Assembly: GCF_014323705.1 (NCBI RefSeq)
Contig: NZ_JABVEC010000054.1
Span: forward strand, 1-33,060
Length of the DNA: 33,060 bases
From: Actinomadura alba
GTDB lineage: Bacteria > Actinomycetota > Actinomycetes > Streptosporangiales > Streptosporangiaceae
Reading direction: 5' to 3'
Shown: positions 8,308 through 16,350 of the stretch, one piece after another
Numbering within the stretch: position 1 is the first letter of the stretch
Layout: the number at the start of each line of letters is the position of its first letter
Notes under the pieces: model-generated
The model's input: the letters and a program-made list of their open reading frames with translations, nothing else
Databases searched by the model: none
What the model was told of the DNA's origin: nothing
Program-made: the position numbers and the translations under genes

Positions 8308-9615
8308 ATGGAGCGGGGGGCCGCACCGAGCGGAGCGGGACTGCCGCGCCGGGATCTTCTCGGCGCGGCGGGCGCATTAGGGCTGTCCGCGTTCCTCGCC
8401 GGGTGCGGCGTCGGCGGGAGCGGCGCGACCGGCGCGGAAGGATCCGGCAAGGGCACGATCCGGGCGCTGTTCATGAAACAGGCGGGCTACTCCGAGGACG
8501 ACATCACGAAGATGACGGCCGGCTTCCACTCGGCCAACCCCGGCATCACGGTGAAGACCGAGTTCGTGTCGTACGAGGCGCTGCATGACAAGATCGTCGC
8601 CGCTGCCCCGGCCGGCACCTACGACGTCGTCCTCATCGACGTGATCTGGCCGGCCGAACTCGGCTCCACGCGCGTCATCACGGACGTCACACGCAAGTGG
8701 CCTGAGGCGTGGCAGCGGGAGATGTTCGCCGGCGCGGTCGAGGTCCCCCGGTACGGCTCCCGCTTCTACGGCGTGCCGTGGATCCTCGACACGAAGTACC
8801 TCTACTACAACGACGCGCACGCACGACGCGCCAAGGTCGAGGCGGGCGAGCTGGACACCTGGGACGGGGTGCTGCGCGCCGCCAGGGCGATCAAGGCGGC
8901 CGGAGTGACGAGGTACCCGCTCGTGTGGTCCTGGCAGCAGGCCGAGGCGCTCATCTGCGACTACGCGCAGTTGCTCGGCGCCTTCGGCGGCAGGTTCCTC
9001 GACCCGTCCGGCCGCCTCGCGTTCAACATCGGCGGGGGCGTGCGGGCACTGGAGTTCATGCGCCGGTCGATCGTGGAGGGGCTGTCCAACCCCGTCTCGA
9101 CCCAGTCGATCGAAGAGGACGTCCGGCGGATCTTCTCTGCCGGCCAGGCCAGCCTCGCGCTGAACTGGACGTACATGGCCGCGCAGGCGAACGACCCGAG
9201 ACAGAGCGGCGTGGCCGGCGACGTGAAGGTGCTGCGGACGCCCTCGGGTCCCGGCGGCCGGCCGGGCGTGAACGGCAGCATGGCACTGGCCATCAGCGCG
9301 AGCAGCAAGCAGAGGGCCGCCGCGTGGAAGTACATCTCCTACCTGGTCAGCCCGCCCGTGCAGGACCGGTACGCGGTGAGCTCGCTGCCGGTGTGGACCC
9401 GTTCCTACGACGAGCCACAGGTCATCAGGGCCAATCCCGTCCTCGTGCCGCAGGCGAAGCGACAGCTCGGCGACCTCATCGCGCGCCCCCAGGTGAGGAG
9501 CTACAACGCGGTCTCGCAGTTGCTGCAGTCGGAGATCCAGAAGGCGCTGCTCGGGCAGAAGACGCCGCAGAAGGCGCTCGACGACGCCGCGCACAGAGCC
9601 GAGGACCTGCTGTGA
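8308..9615 (+). CDS. sugar ABC transporter substrate-binding lipoprotein
   Basis: This 435-residue family 1 extracellular solute-binding protein would capture an oligosaccharide for the two permeases that follow. The N-terminus holds a twin-arginine motif (RRDLL, residues 14-18), a hydrophobic stretch, and an LAGC lipobox with Cys at residue 33, so it is probably a Tat-exported lipoprotein. The body has the usual features of the class, such as YDVVLIDVIWPAEL, a FYGVPWILDTKYLYYN strand, and a conserved NGSMALAIS patch. ATG 8308 is preferred to GTG 8287 because it has a GGGGGTAGGCGG leader and avoids a redundant extension. Its stop overlaps the GTG start of the next gene. The nearby GH2 gene suggests an amino-sugar or glucan-derived ligand. 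Confidence 0.88.
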   Translation: MERGAAPSGAGLPRRDLLGAAGALGLSAFLAGCGVGGSGATGAEGSGKGTIRALFMKQAGYSEDDITKMTAGFHSANPGITVKTEFVSYEALHDKIVAAAPAGTYDVVLIDVIWPAELGSTRVITDVTRKWPEAWQREMFAGAVEVPRYGSRFYGVPWILDTKYLYYNDAHARRAKVEAGELDTWDGVLRAARAIKAAGVTRYPLVWSWQQAEALICDYAQLLGAFGGRFLDPSGRLAFNIGGGVRALEFMRRSIVEGLSNPVSTQSIEEDVRRIFSAGQASLALNWTYMAAQANDPRQSGVAGDVKVLRTPSGPGGRPGVNGSMALAISASSKQRAAAWKYISYLVSPPVQDRYAVSSLPVWTRSYDEPQVIRANPVLVPQAKRQLGDLIARPQVRSYNAVSQLLQSEIQKALLGQKTPQKALDDAAHRAEDLL

Positions 9616-10562
9616 CCGGCATGGCCATCGCGACGCGGATCCGGCGCCGGATCCGCGTGCCGACGCTGACTGGGACCGGCACCCGAGAGGTCCGCTTCGC
9701 GATCGCCCTCCTGCTGCCGGCCGCGCTCGTCGTGTTCGGCGTCGTGATCTATCCGGTCGGGCGCACGCTGGTCCTCTCGCTGTTCGGCGTGGACAGCGCG
9801 ATGCCCGGGCACTATCCGTTCGTCGGGCTGCGCAATTACGCGAAGGCCTTCACCGACCCGGCGTTCTACCCGGTGCTGTGGCACACCGTGTACTTCACGT
9901 TCGTGTCGACCGCGCTGGAACTGACGCTGGGCATCGGTGTCGCCATGGTGCTGAACGCACCGCTGAAGGCCCGCTGGCTGTGGCGCAGCATCGTCGTCCT
10001 GCCCTGGGCTCTGCCGACGATCGTCGACGGCGCGCTCTGGCGATGGATCTACAACGGCCAGTACGGCGCGCTCAACGGGCTGCTCTCGACCCTGCACATC
10101 AGCCACACCGACCACCAGTGGCTGGGCTCGCCCTTCCTCGCGCTCAACATGGTGATCGTCGCCGACGTCTGGAAGAACACGTCGATCGTGGCGTTCTTCG
10201 TTCTCGCCGGCCTGCAGACCATCCCGCACGAGCTCTACGAGGCGGCGCGCATGGACGGCGCCGGGCCGGTGCGGTCGTTCCTGCGGGTCACCCTGCCCTT
10301 GCTGCGGCCGAGCATCGCCGTGGTCCTCATCCTGCGCACGATCGAGGCGTTCAAGGTGTTCGACATCATCTACGTCATGACCGGCGGCGGGCCCGCCTCG
10401 GGCACCCAGACGGTGGCCTTCTACACCTACCAGCAGGCGTTCTCGAACCAGCTGTTCGGGTACGGCTCGGCGCTCGCGTATCTGATCGCCCTCGCGGTGT
10501 TCGCGCTGGCGATGGTCTACCTGCGCATCCTCCGCCAGGGCGCCATGGCAGGTGTGCGGTGA
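9612..10562 (+). CDS. sugar ABC transporter permease (MalF/UgpA type)
   Basis: This is a 316-residue inner membrane permease with about six transmembrane segments, the first at residues 20-45 (FAIALLLPAALVVFGVVIY). The ATPase-docking EAA loop reads EAARMDGAGPVRSFLRVTLPLLRP. The start is GTG 9612, which overlaps the TGA of the binding-protein gene as GTGA and has GAGGAC about 7 bp upstream; ATG 9621 is possible but has no better site. It pairs with the next permease to form the channel. The N-terminus is Arg-rich, as is common for cytoplasmic tails of this family. Confidence 0.9.
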   Translation: MTGMAIATRIRRRIRVPTLTGTGTREVRFAIALLLPAALVVFGVVIYPVGRTLVLSLFGVDSAMPGHYPFVGLRNYAKAFTDPAFYPVLWHTVYFTFVSTALELTLGIGVAMVLNAPLKARWLWRSIVVLPWALPTIVDGALWRWIYNGQYGALNGLLSTLHISHTDHQWLGSPFLALNMVIVADVWKNTSIVAFFVLAGLQTIPHELYEAARMDGAGPVRSFLRVTLPLLRPSIAVVLILRTIEAFKVFDIIYVMTGGGPASGTQTVAFYTYQQAFSNQLFGYGSALAYLIALAVFALAMVYLRILRQGAMAGVR

Positions 10563-11413
10563 GGACGAGCAGGCGGTACCTCGCCTTCATGTACGCCATG
10601 GCGGTGCTCATGGCCGTGATCATCCTGGCCCCGTTCGCCTGGCTGGTCATCTCCAGCATCTCGTCGCCGGCCGACCTGGTGTCGTCCCACGTCCACTGGC
10701 TCCCGGAGCGGCCCACGCTGGAGCGCTACCGCCAGATCTTCACGTCCGCGTCCGGGGGCGACAACGTCGCCGGCGACTTCCGCGTGGCGATGCTCAACAG
10801 CCTCATCGTCGCCGGCTCGACGACGGTCATCTCGCTGGTGCTCGGCTGCCTCGGCGGGTACGCCTTCGCCCGGCTGCGGTTCCCGTTCCGGCGCACCACG
10901 CTGATGTCGTTCCTCGCGATCTATATGCTCCCGCCGATCGCCCTGGTGATCCCCCTCTATCTCGCCCTGTCCGGCCTCGGGCTGCTCGACACCAAGCTGG
11001 GCCTCATCGTCACGTACTGCTCGCTCGTCACCCCGTTCTGCCTGTGGACGATGAGCAACTACTTCCTGTCCCTGCCACCCGAACTCGAGGAGGCCGCCCG
11101 CGTCGACGGCTGCTCGCGGTTCGGAGCGCTCGTACGGGTCGTTCTGCCACTGGCCCGGCCCGCGATCCTCGCCACCGCGATGTTCGGGTTCCTGCTCGCC
11201 TGGGACGAGTTCCTCTACTCCCTGATCTTCACCTCGACCACGAACTCCAAGACGATCCCCGTGGCCATCGCCGAGTTCACCGGCAAGTTCTCGTCCGACT
11301 TCGGGCTCGTCGCCGCCGGCGGCGTACTGGCCGCGCTGCCCCCGGTGCTGCTTGCCCTCGTCTTCCAGCGCTTCATCGTCGGCGGCCTGACCGCCGGCGC
11401 CGTGAAAGGCTGA
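10559..11413 (+). CDS. sugar ABC transporter permease (MalG/UgpE type)
   Basis: This 284-residue second permease has about six membrane segments and the EAA loop EAARVDGCSRFGALVRVVLPLARP. The GTG start overlaps the previous stop (GTGA), so the three transport genes are translationally coupled. The C-terminal TIPVAIAEFTGKFSSDFG stretch is typical of MalG-type carbohydrate permeases. No ATPase gene follows. Carbohydrate importers of actinomycetes commonly share a remote MsiK-type ATPase, and that is the likely case here. A hairpin at 11425-11444 closes the operon. Confidence 0.9.
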   Translation: MRTSRRYLAFMYAMAVLMAVIILAPFAWLVISSISSPADLVSSHVHWLPERPTLERYRQIFTSASGGDNVAGDFRVAMLNSLIVAGSTTVISLVLGCLGGYAFARLRFPFRRTTLMSFLAIYMLPPIALVIPLYLALSGLGLLDTKLGLIVTYCSLVTPFCLWTMSNYFLSLPPELEEAARVDGCSRFGALVRVVLPLARPAILATAMFGFLLAWDEFLYSLIFTSTTNSKTIPVAIAEFTGKFSSDFGLVAAGGVLAALPPVLLALVFQRFIVGGLTAGAVKG

Positions 11414-11424
11414 CGCCTGCAGAC

Positions 11425-11444
11425 GGGCCGAGGCCTTACGGCCC
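11425..11444. terminator. bidirectional hairpin between convergent genes
   Basis: GGGCCG at 11425-11430 pairs with CGGCCC at 11439-11444 around an 8-nt loop. It sits 12 bp after the permease stop and overlaps the last codons of the converging membrane-protein gene. No T-tract is present. Confidence 0.5.
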
Positions 11445-12203
11445 GGACCGGTCGGGGCGGCCCGCGATGAGGTCGCGCAGCCGGTCCATCTTGCGCGTCA
11501 GCGGCCGGCGCAGCCGCTTTTCCCGCCGCCGCGCCGTGGCGAGCTTGGCGGATCCGGGTGGGTAACGCCAGCGCGCCCACGGTGATCCGGGCCGCGCCAG
11601 CCGGATCGCTCCGACCCAGAGCAGCAACGGTAGGAACAGCCCGCTCAACCCCGTCGCGACCTTGCCCTTGAACAGGGTCACCCCGGCGAGCAGCGCGTTC
11701 ACCAGGATGGTCATATGAGCCGCCCACGCGAGCATGGCGCGGAGGTGGGGGTCGGCTCCGGGCACGACGACACCGATCGAGAGAGGATGCGCGCCGAGCA
11801 CCAGCATCCCCGAGAGGGCGAGCGCGATGAACACGGCATCGACGGAGACTCGGCCCTGAGCGGTCCAGTAGACGTCCTTGAGTCTCAGGATCAGCGCGAA
11901 CTCGTCCAGCACAAGTGCCGAGCCGACGCCGAAGATCGCCCCGGCACCTGCCCGGCCGGCAGCCGAGGATTCCGGCACCGTGAGCGCGGCCAACCCGCCG
12001 ACGAGCATGATGACCACGCCGAACACCATGTGGTGGATGTGCAGTCCGCCCGGAGTGATATTGCCCGGCCACCAGCGGACCCCGGCCCTGATCATGCGCA
12101 CGCTGAACCGGATGAACAGGAAGGCGGCCAGGAAGGAAACGAAGAAGAAGAACAGTGGCAGCCGCCCAGTCTGCACGATCGACCGGCTGAACCAGCCCTC
12201 CAT
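11436..12203 (-). CDS. conserved integral membrane protein
   Basis: This 255-residue membrane protein has about six hydrophobic segments, the first near residues 16-36 (LFFFFVSFLAAFLFIRF). Conserved-looking motifs are NITPGGLHIHHMVFG and VLDEFALILRLKDVYW, which resemble a family of actinobacterial membrane proteins of unknown function. The His and Asp/Glu residues at membrane borders could bind a metal or take part in catalysis, but that is speculation. The C-terminal 45 residues are strongly basic (RRREKRLRRPLTRK) and probably cytoplasmic. ATG 12203 gives the natural MEGWFSRSIVQ start. It is not clearly in an operon with any neighbour. Confidence 0.7.
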   Translation of the reverse strand: MEGWFSRSIVQTGRLPLFFFFVSFLAAFLFIRFSVRMIRAGVRWWPGNITPGGLHIHHMVFGVVIMLVGGLAALTVPESSAAGRAGAGAIFGVGSALVLDEFALILRLKDVYWTAQGRVSVDAVFIALALSGMLVLGAHPLSIGVVVPGADPHLRAMLAWAAHMTILVNALLAGVTLFKGKVATGLSGLFLPLLLWVGAIRLARPGSPWARWRYPPGSAKLATARRREKRLRRPLTRKMDRLRDLIAGRPDRSGP

Positions 12204-12355
12204 GTGGCACTCCTCCCGCGGCGGACCCTGCGGGGCACGGCAGGCGACCGCCGGGCCGGCTTCGGCGGATCAGGCGAGGTCATCCCCGGGTGGCGGGAAA
12301 GGGAACCCCGATCCGGCGGACCCAGGACGTAAAGACCGTCCTGCCGCACCGGAGT

Positions 12356-12400
12356 GAGACCGTCCCCGTGGCCATCGCCGACTTCACCGGCAAGTTTCAG
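12356..12400 (+). pseudogene. remnant of a MalG-type permease gene
   Basis: Positions 12358-12397 match 11251-11290 in the intact permease at 36 of 40 bases and translate to ETVPVAIADFTGKF against KTIPVAIAEFTGKF. The differences include conservative changes (I/V, E/D), so this may be a scrap of a second, diverged permease and not a fresh copy. Flanking sequence shows no further similarity. Confidence 0.5.
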
Positions 12401-12404
12401 AACG

Positions 12405-12453
12405 GTTGCACGTTGCTTGTCACTCACTCCCTCATTGATCGTACGAGTGCAAC
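12405..12453. promoter_or_regulatory. spaced inverted repeat upstream of the desaturase-like gene
   Basis: GTTGCAC (12405-12411) and GTGCAAC (12447-12453) form a perfect 7-bp inverted repeat separated by 35 nt, ending 25 bp before the start codon. It could be a pair of operator half-sites or a leader hairpin. Confidence 0.3.
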
Positions 12454-12478
12454 GAGGCAGTGAGAGGAGACACAGCAC

Positions 12479-13642
12479 ATGAGTGACGCTGGGCCGTCGT
12501 TGTTCGACGTTGTGCCGATCACGATCAGCTGCGGATGGGAGACGCTCGGTCCTCTAGGGATCATCACAACGGGAATCGCCGTACGGCAGATCGACCGGTG
12601 GCACCACAGCCCCCTCCGGGCACCCCGACAGCCGCGGACACTGCAAGAGATCATGAGTTTGCAACGCTCTCGGGCCAACGACATCACCCCCGCCCTCCTG
12701 CTCGTCGGGCATTGGGTGGAAATTCTCGGCTGGTGGTTTCTCACCGTCCACGCGGGCCCGCTCGGCTGGGTGGCCGGGGCCCTTGTCATGGCGGTGAAGT
12801 TCCGGCACCTGCAGGAGGTCGGTCACTTCGCCGTCCACGGCGTGCTCACCCGCACGAAGGCCGCGGGCGCCGTGCTCACTGAAGTCGCCGTGCATGCCCC
12901 GCTGGGCTTCGTGACGGTCTCGGCACGACGGGACAAGCACGTCCGCCGGCATCACCCCAATGCCACCGTCTCAGGCGTTGACCCCAACCTCGCCGAACTG
13001 CACGGGGCGGGCCTACGACCCGAGGTCGGCCTTGCACGGTTCGCGCTGGCTTTGATCTTTCCCCTCACCCCCCGGGGTATCGCCGAAACCGGTCGTGGCC
13101 TCGCCACGGGCCTCCGTCAGCAGGCCCATACCTCCTGGTCGCGGCCGGTCGTGTTCGCCGTGGTGCCGGTCACGGCCCTCCTGATCGGCTGGCCCACCCT
13201 GGTGTTCGGCCTCGCCGTCCCCCGGCTGCTCCTCTATCCGCAGCTCGCCTGGATGTCCCTGCTCGTCGAGCACTGCTGGTTCGACGCAGCGCCGGCCCGC
13301 CGACCAGCCACCGTCAAGGCGATCGAGGCCACACGCTGCATGCGGCTGTACCCGCGCAATCCCCTCCTGGCGCTGGTCGCCCGGACCACCTGGCTGCCCT
13401 ACGGCGACCTGTTCCACTACGCGCACTCTGTCCATCCCGCCGTGCGCTGGAACTATCTGCCCGTGCTCGAAAGGATCCTTGGCAGGCCGACCTGTACACC
13501 GTCCGGCGTGTTGGTCGGCGTACGCGCGGTGATCCCACGCCACCGCCGCGCACTCCGACGCCGGCCGACCGCTCCAAGCCGTGCCGGACAGGAGCCGGCG
13601 TTCCTGACCGTTGCGCGGCAGGAACACAAATCGGCGGAATGA
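12479..13642 (+). CDS. fatty acid desaturase-like membrane di-iron enzyme
   Basis: This 387-residue membrane protein has the histidine layout of the fatty acid desaturase superfamily. HFAVH is at 116-120, HVRRHH at 154-159, a lone HCWF at 265, and HYAHSVHP at 313-320. These histidines normally hold two irons that activate oxygen. Hydrophobic segments lie near residues 72-105, 185-200 and 225-262. The start ATG follows a GAGAGGAGA ribosome binding site by about 8 bp. The sequence is far from common acyl-CoA desaturases, so the substrate could be a lipid or a carrier-bound or free metabolite. It converges on the DapF-like gene with only 7 bp between stops. Superfamily confidence is moderate to high; substrate is unknown. 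Confidence 0.7.
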   Translation: MSDAGPSLFDVVPITISCGWETLGPLGIITTGIAVRQIDRWHHSPLRAPRQPRTLQEIMSLQRSRANDITPALLLVGHWVEILGWWFLTVHAGPLGWVAGALVMAVKFRHLQEVGHFAVHGVLTRTKAAGAVLTEVAVHAPLGFVTVSARRDKHVRRHHPNATVSGVDPNLAELHGAGLRPEVGLARFALALIFPLTPRGIAETGRGLATGLRQQAHTSWSRPVVFAVVPVTALLIGWPTLVFGLAVPRLLLYPQLAWMSLLVEHCWFDAAPARRPATVKAIEATRCMRLYPRNPLLALVARTTWLPYGDLFHYAHSVHPAVRWNYLPVLERILGRPTCTPSGVLVGVRAVIPRHRRALRRRPTAPSRAGQEPAFLTVARQEHKSAE

Positions 13643-13649
13643 GCGTGCC

Positions 13650-14648
13650 TCAGACGGTCGGATGCACCCCGGCCGCTGACAGCGCCTCCAGGTTCTCCTT
13701 GAAGAGCGCGTCGAACGCGGTGATCTCCGCGAAGTCGGTCTCCCCCACGTACTGGATCGGGCCCTCGCCGAGCAAGACCGCCGGATCAAGTTCGGCCCGG
13801 AAGACGACCGTGGCGTTTCCCTCGAGAATCGGCTGCCACCGGCCGTCACGATCCTGCAGCCGACTGCGTGCGACGCCTCCAGGGTTGCGCACCAGGACGG
13901 ACTGGTGGGGAGCGACAAGGCCCAGCCGCGACAGCACCGCGCGCGAGGCCGCCACGCCGGATCCACACGAGGGAGTCAGTCCGGCACCACGCTCATAGGT
14001 CTGGATGAACACCTCGTCCGCGGACGGGACCAGGGGAAGCACGAAGCTGACGTTCGCACCGATCGGAAAGACGGCCGATGTCCCGGCGACTCGCCGGCCG
14101 GTCGTGACGAGTGCGTCCTCGCTGTAGGTGTCGATCACCGTGACCAGGTGCGAATTCGGCACCGCCAGAGCGGTCACCGCAAGAGACGGATCGAAGGCGG
14201 GGAACACTCGGCCGACGAACGGATAGCCGACACCGGCCACGATCGGTTCAGCAGGGGTGAAGTCCACCGGCGGCAACTCGACGGCCACCTGCCTCACCCC
14301 ATGCTTGCTCAGGCCGGCGTCCCGGACGGTGAAGGCGTACGGGCCCGTATGCACGACCGTCTCCTCGGTCGCATACCGGTCCAGCAGCAACCGCCCCGCA
14401 CCGCGCATCCCGTTGCCGCACAGCAGCGAGGCCGATCCGTCGGGGTTGAAGAACCAGGCCCGCGCCGTGCCATCGCCGTCGACAGCGAGGAAGTACACGC
14501 CGTCTGCGCCCAGCCCCAAGCGCCGGTCGCACAGCCGAAGCACCGCACGAGCCACCTCGCCCGAAGCGAAGTGATCATCAGGCGCACCGTCGACGACCAG
14601 GATGTCGTTGCGGGACCCATGAACCTTGGTGACAGACAGCTGTGACAT
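13650..14648 (-). CDS. diaminopimelate epimerase-like protein
   Basis: This 332-residue member of the DapF fold uses two cysteines to epimerise an amino-acid alpha carbon without a cofactor. Both are present: Cys77 in LLCGNGMRG and Cys228 in TPSCGSGVAASR. KVHGSRNDILVVDG replaces the usual HGxGNDF opening, and NSHLVTVID and YERGAGLTPSCG fit the family. It is 40-50 residues longer than housekeeping DapF, mostly at the C-terminus. Motif drift (GSRND, SCGSG for ACGTG) suggests a paralogue with a different substrate and not the lysine/peptidoglycan enzyme. It lies downstream of the two-TM protein gene on the same strand, 97 bp away, so co-transcription is plausible. Confidence 0.78.
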   Translation of the reverse strand: MSQLSVTKVHGSRNDILVVDGAPDDHFASGEVARAVLRLCDRRLGLGADGVYFLAVDGDGTARAWFFNPDGSASLLCGNGMRGAGRLLLDRYATEETVVHTGPYAFTVRDAGLSKHGVRQVAVELPPVDFTPAEPIVAGVGYPFVGRVFPAFDPSLAVTALAVPNSHLVTVIDTYSEDALVTTGRRVAGTSAVFPIGANVSFVLPLVPSADEVFIQTYERGAGLTPSCGSGVAASRAVLSRLGLVAPHQSVLVRNPGGVARSRLQDRDGRWQPILEGNATVVFRAELDPAVLLGEGPIQYVGETDFAEITAFDALFKENLEALSAAGVHPTV

Positions 14649-14745
14649 GGCGGCTTTCTCGTGCGTTCATGCTGAGACGCTGGTCAGCCCACATGTTACC
14701 GGGAGGGCGGTCACGCCCGTCTCTATGCGCCTGCCCCGCTCGGCG

Positions 14746-15657
14746 TCACAACTGGTCGACGCAGGCGCGCGCCTGAGCCTCATCCCACGCGCCCGAGGTC
14801 AGCAACGGGCGAGCGGCGGACTCGTACGAGGTCATTGTGGCAGGTGCCGAAAGCATGCCGTGGCCCCAGATCGACTCGAACCGACCGATCCAGCGCTCCA
14901 CGCTCTTGAAGTACACCGACGAACGGCCCTGTACGTATGCCGCGTCGCCCTGGTCCTCCTCCACCAGAACCGCCGACCGGGCCACCACCACGAAGTCGAT
15001 CGCCTGTTCGGCTCGCAGCCGGTCCCGCACCGCCAGGCCGCACTGCACGCCGAGCGAACGGTGGTAGTCGACGAGCTCCAGCAACGGCCGGACGAAATCC
15101 TCACGTGTCAGATCCCGACCCCAGCAGATGAACACCCGCTGAACCGTGCCACCCTCCTCGACCAACCTGCGATTGGCCGCCAGATACTCGCGGCGCGTGC
15201 TCAGCAGGTTCGGGTTCGTCGTCAGATCGGCCGCCAACACTTGTTTGGGTTGCGACGGCGAATCCACCAAGGTCTTGAGCAACAGCACGGAAAGCCGCGG
15301 CACTTCCGAGGCATATACCTGCAGATGTCCGTCGGCCAGCTCCCCGAAATCGGCGATCAGTTCCGATTCCAGATGCGAGCGGACCAAGTCGAAATATGAT
15401 GGATCGGCCATGGCGCGGTTATTGGCCCGACGCAGTTGGATGTAGATCCGTCGCAGCCAAAGATGGTTGGCCACCATGAAGACCAGCAGCGCCGTCTCCA
15501 CCGCCAGCAGGACGTTCTTCACACTCACCCGCGCACTGGCCCATGCCACGATCGGCACCGCCACACCGGTCAACCCGACCAGCACGTTCAGCACTGAGGA
15601 CGACAACACTTTGAGTAGACGTGTGGAGAAGTCCGGGCGCGAAGGTGTCTGGTCCAT
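14746..15657 (-). CDS. two-TM protein with a soluble C-terminal sensor or PLD-like domain
   Basis: This protein of about 303 residues was not recognised by name. Two hydrophobic segments are close together near the N-terminus (about residues 19-36 and 47-65). A soluble domain of about 230 residues follows, with an alternating strand-helix pattern: VQRVFICWGRDLTREDFVRP, then LGVQCGLAVRDR, DFVVVARSAVLVEE, and a closing FESIWGHG. This pattern recalls catalytically inactive phospholipase D-like lobes fused to regulators, but no HKD motif is present. ATG 15657 is chosen because its A is shared with the TGA of the upstream small ORF (TGATG), implying coupled translation. The DapF-like gene follows on the same strand. 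Membrane-anchored sensing or effector action is conceivable but unproven. Confidence 0.6.
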   Translation of the reverse strand: MDQTPSRPDFSTRLLKVLSSSVLNVLVGLTGVAVPIVAWASARVSVKNVLLAVETALLVFMVANHLWLRRIYIQLRRANNRAMADPSYFDLVRSHLESELIADFGELADGHLQVYASEVPRLSVLLLKTLVDSPSQPKQVLAADLTTNPNLLSTRREYLAANRRLVEEGGTVQRVFICWGRDLTREDFVRPLLELVDYHRSLGVQCGLAVRDRLRAEQAIDFVVVARSAVLVEEDQGDAAYVQGRSSVYFKSVERWIGRFESIWGHGMLSAPATMTSYESAARPLLTSGAWDEAQARACVDQL

Positions 15658-15851
15658 CAACACGTCCTCAGGTAGTCGGGCCGTCTCCGACGAACCTTAT
15701 GATTCACCGGACGAACACACGCGGCAAGCGAGACCGCTGAGAACGAGCTGCACCTTGGATACAGCAAGCGGCCGTCGGCGCACTCCAGACCCAGGTCTTT
15801 CAGCCAGGTGATATCGAACCGTTTCGTCAGCTCATCGATGGGCTGCGCCAT
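15657..15851 (-). CDS. small hypothetical protein coupled to the two-TM gene
   Basis: This is a 64-residue ORF of unknown function. Its stop overlaps the next ATG as TGATG, and a GAGGGG sequence is close upstream of its own ATG (spacing is shorter than ideal). The N-terminal half (ITWLKDLGLECADGRLLYPRC) looks like ordinary folded protein. The C-terminal 20 residues are very basic (HKVRRRRPDYLR). It contains four cysteines. It could be a small partner of the two-TM protein or the remains of a longer gene. Confidence 0.4.
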   Translation of the reverse strand: MAQPIDELTKRFDITWLKDLGLECADGRLLYPRCSSFSAVSLAACVRPVNHKVRRRRPDYLRTC

Positions 15852-16039
15852 GACCCCTCATCCGAGCCTGGATTTGCGAAGAACTTTTCAGGGTATCGGA
15901 ATCAGAAGATTGTCTCTAGTTGTTTGCCTGGACTGACCAGAATGGGACGGCAGCAAGCAAGTCCACAACGAAGCCTCGCCTGACTAACCACAGGTCTTGG
16001 CGCATATTGCGCAAGGCTCCCCTCATCCTGTACGGGGAT

Positions 16040-16246
16040 TCAAAGGTCGTGCTCTCCGGATCGAACGAGACGTGCGAACGCCGCCCACGCGGCATGATCG
16101 AAAGCGAGCCATGGCCCGTCCGGGCTCTTGGAGTCGCGGACTGCGATCACATCGCCGACGGATGCGATCTCGACGCACTCACCTTGGCCACCACTGCGGC
16201 TGCTCTTGCGCCACGCGGCGTCTGACAGTTCACGGGATCGGGACAT
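16040..16246 (-). CDS. DUF397 protein
   Basis: This 68-residue DUF397 protein belongs to the family of small acidic partners of Scr1-type XRE regulators. The hallmarks are WRKSSRSGGQGECVEIA, VIAVRDSKSPDGPWLAF and WAAFARLVRSGEHDL. It is a close paralogue of the DUF397 protein at 17773-17970, identical over the AFDHAAWAAFAR segment. Normally the regulator gene lies just upstream on the same strand. Here that place holds only an inverted piece of a DUF5753 gene, so this DUF397 is an orphan. It may still act with the intact regulator nearby. Confidence 0.85.
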   Translation of the reverse strand: MSRSRELSDAAWRKSSRSGGQGECVEIASVGDVIAVRDSKSPDGPWLAFDHAAWAAFARLVRSGEHDL

Positions 16247-16295
16247 CAGGTTCAGGTCTCTTGTCGGGGATGGGCCTAGATCTTCACTTGTGCGG

Positions 16296-16310
16296 CGATC
16301 AGCCTGATCG
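16296..16310. promoter_or_regulatory. perfect 15-bp dyad upstream of the orphan DUF397 gene
   Basis: CGATCA-GCC-TGATCG is a perfect dyad about 50 bp upstream of the start codon at 16246. Its position fits an operator. No regulator can be assigned. Confidence 0.35.
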
Positions 16311-16350
16311 TAGCCTCAGGACTCAGCGCAACCGCTGTAAGTTGACGAAA

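Noticed and set aside
8377..9594. Long minus-strand frame opposite the binding-protein gene
   Set aside because: Same GC-bias shadow; the plus strand has a full lipoprotein with Tat motif and lipobox.
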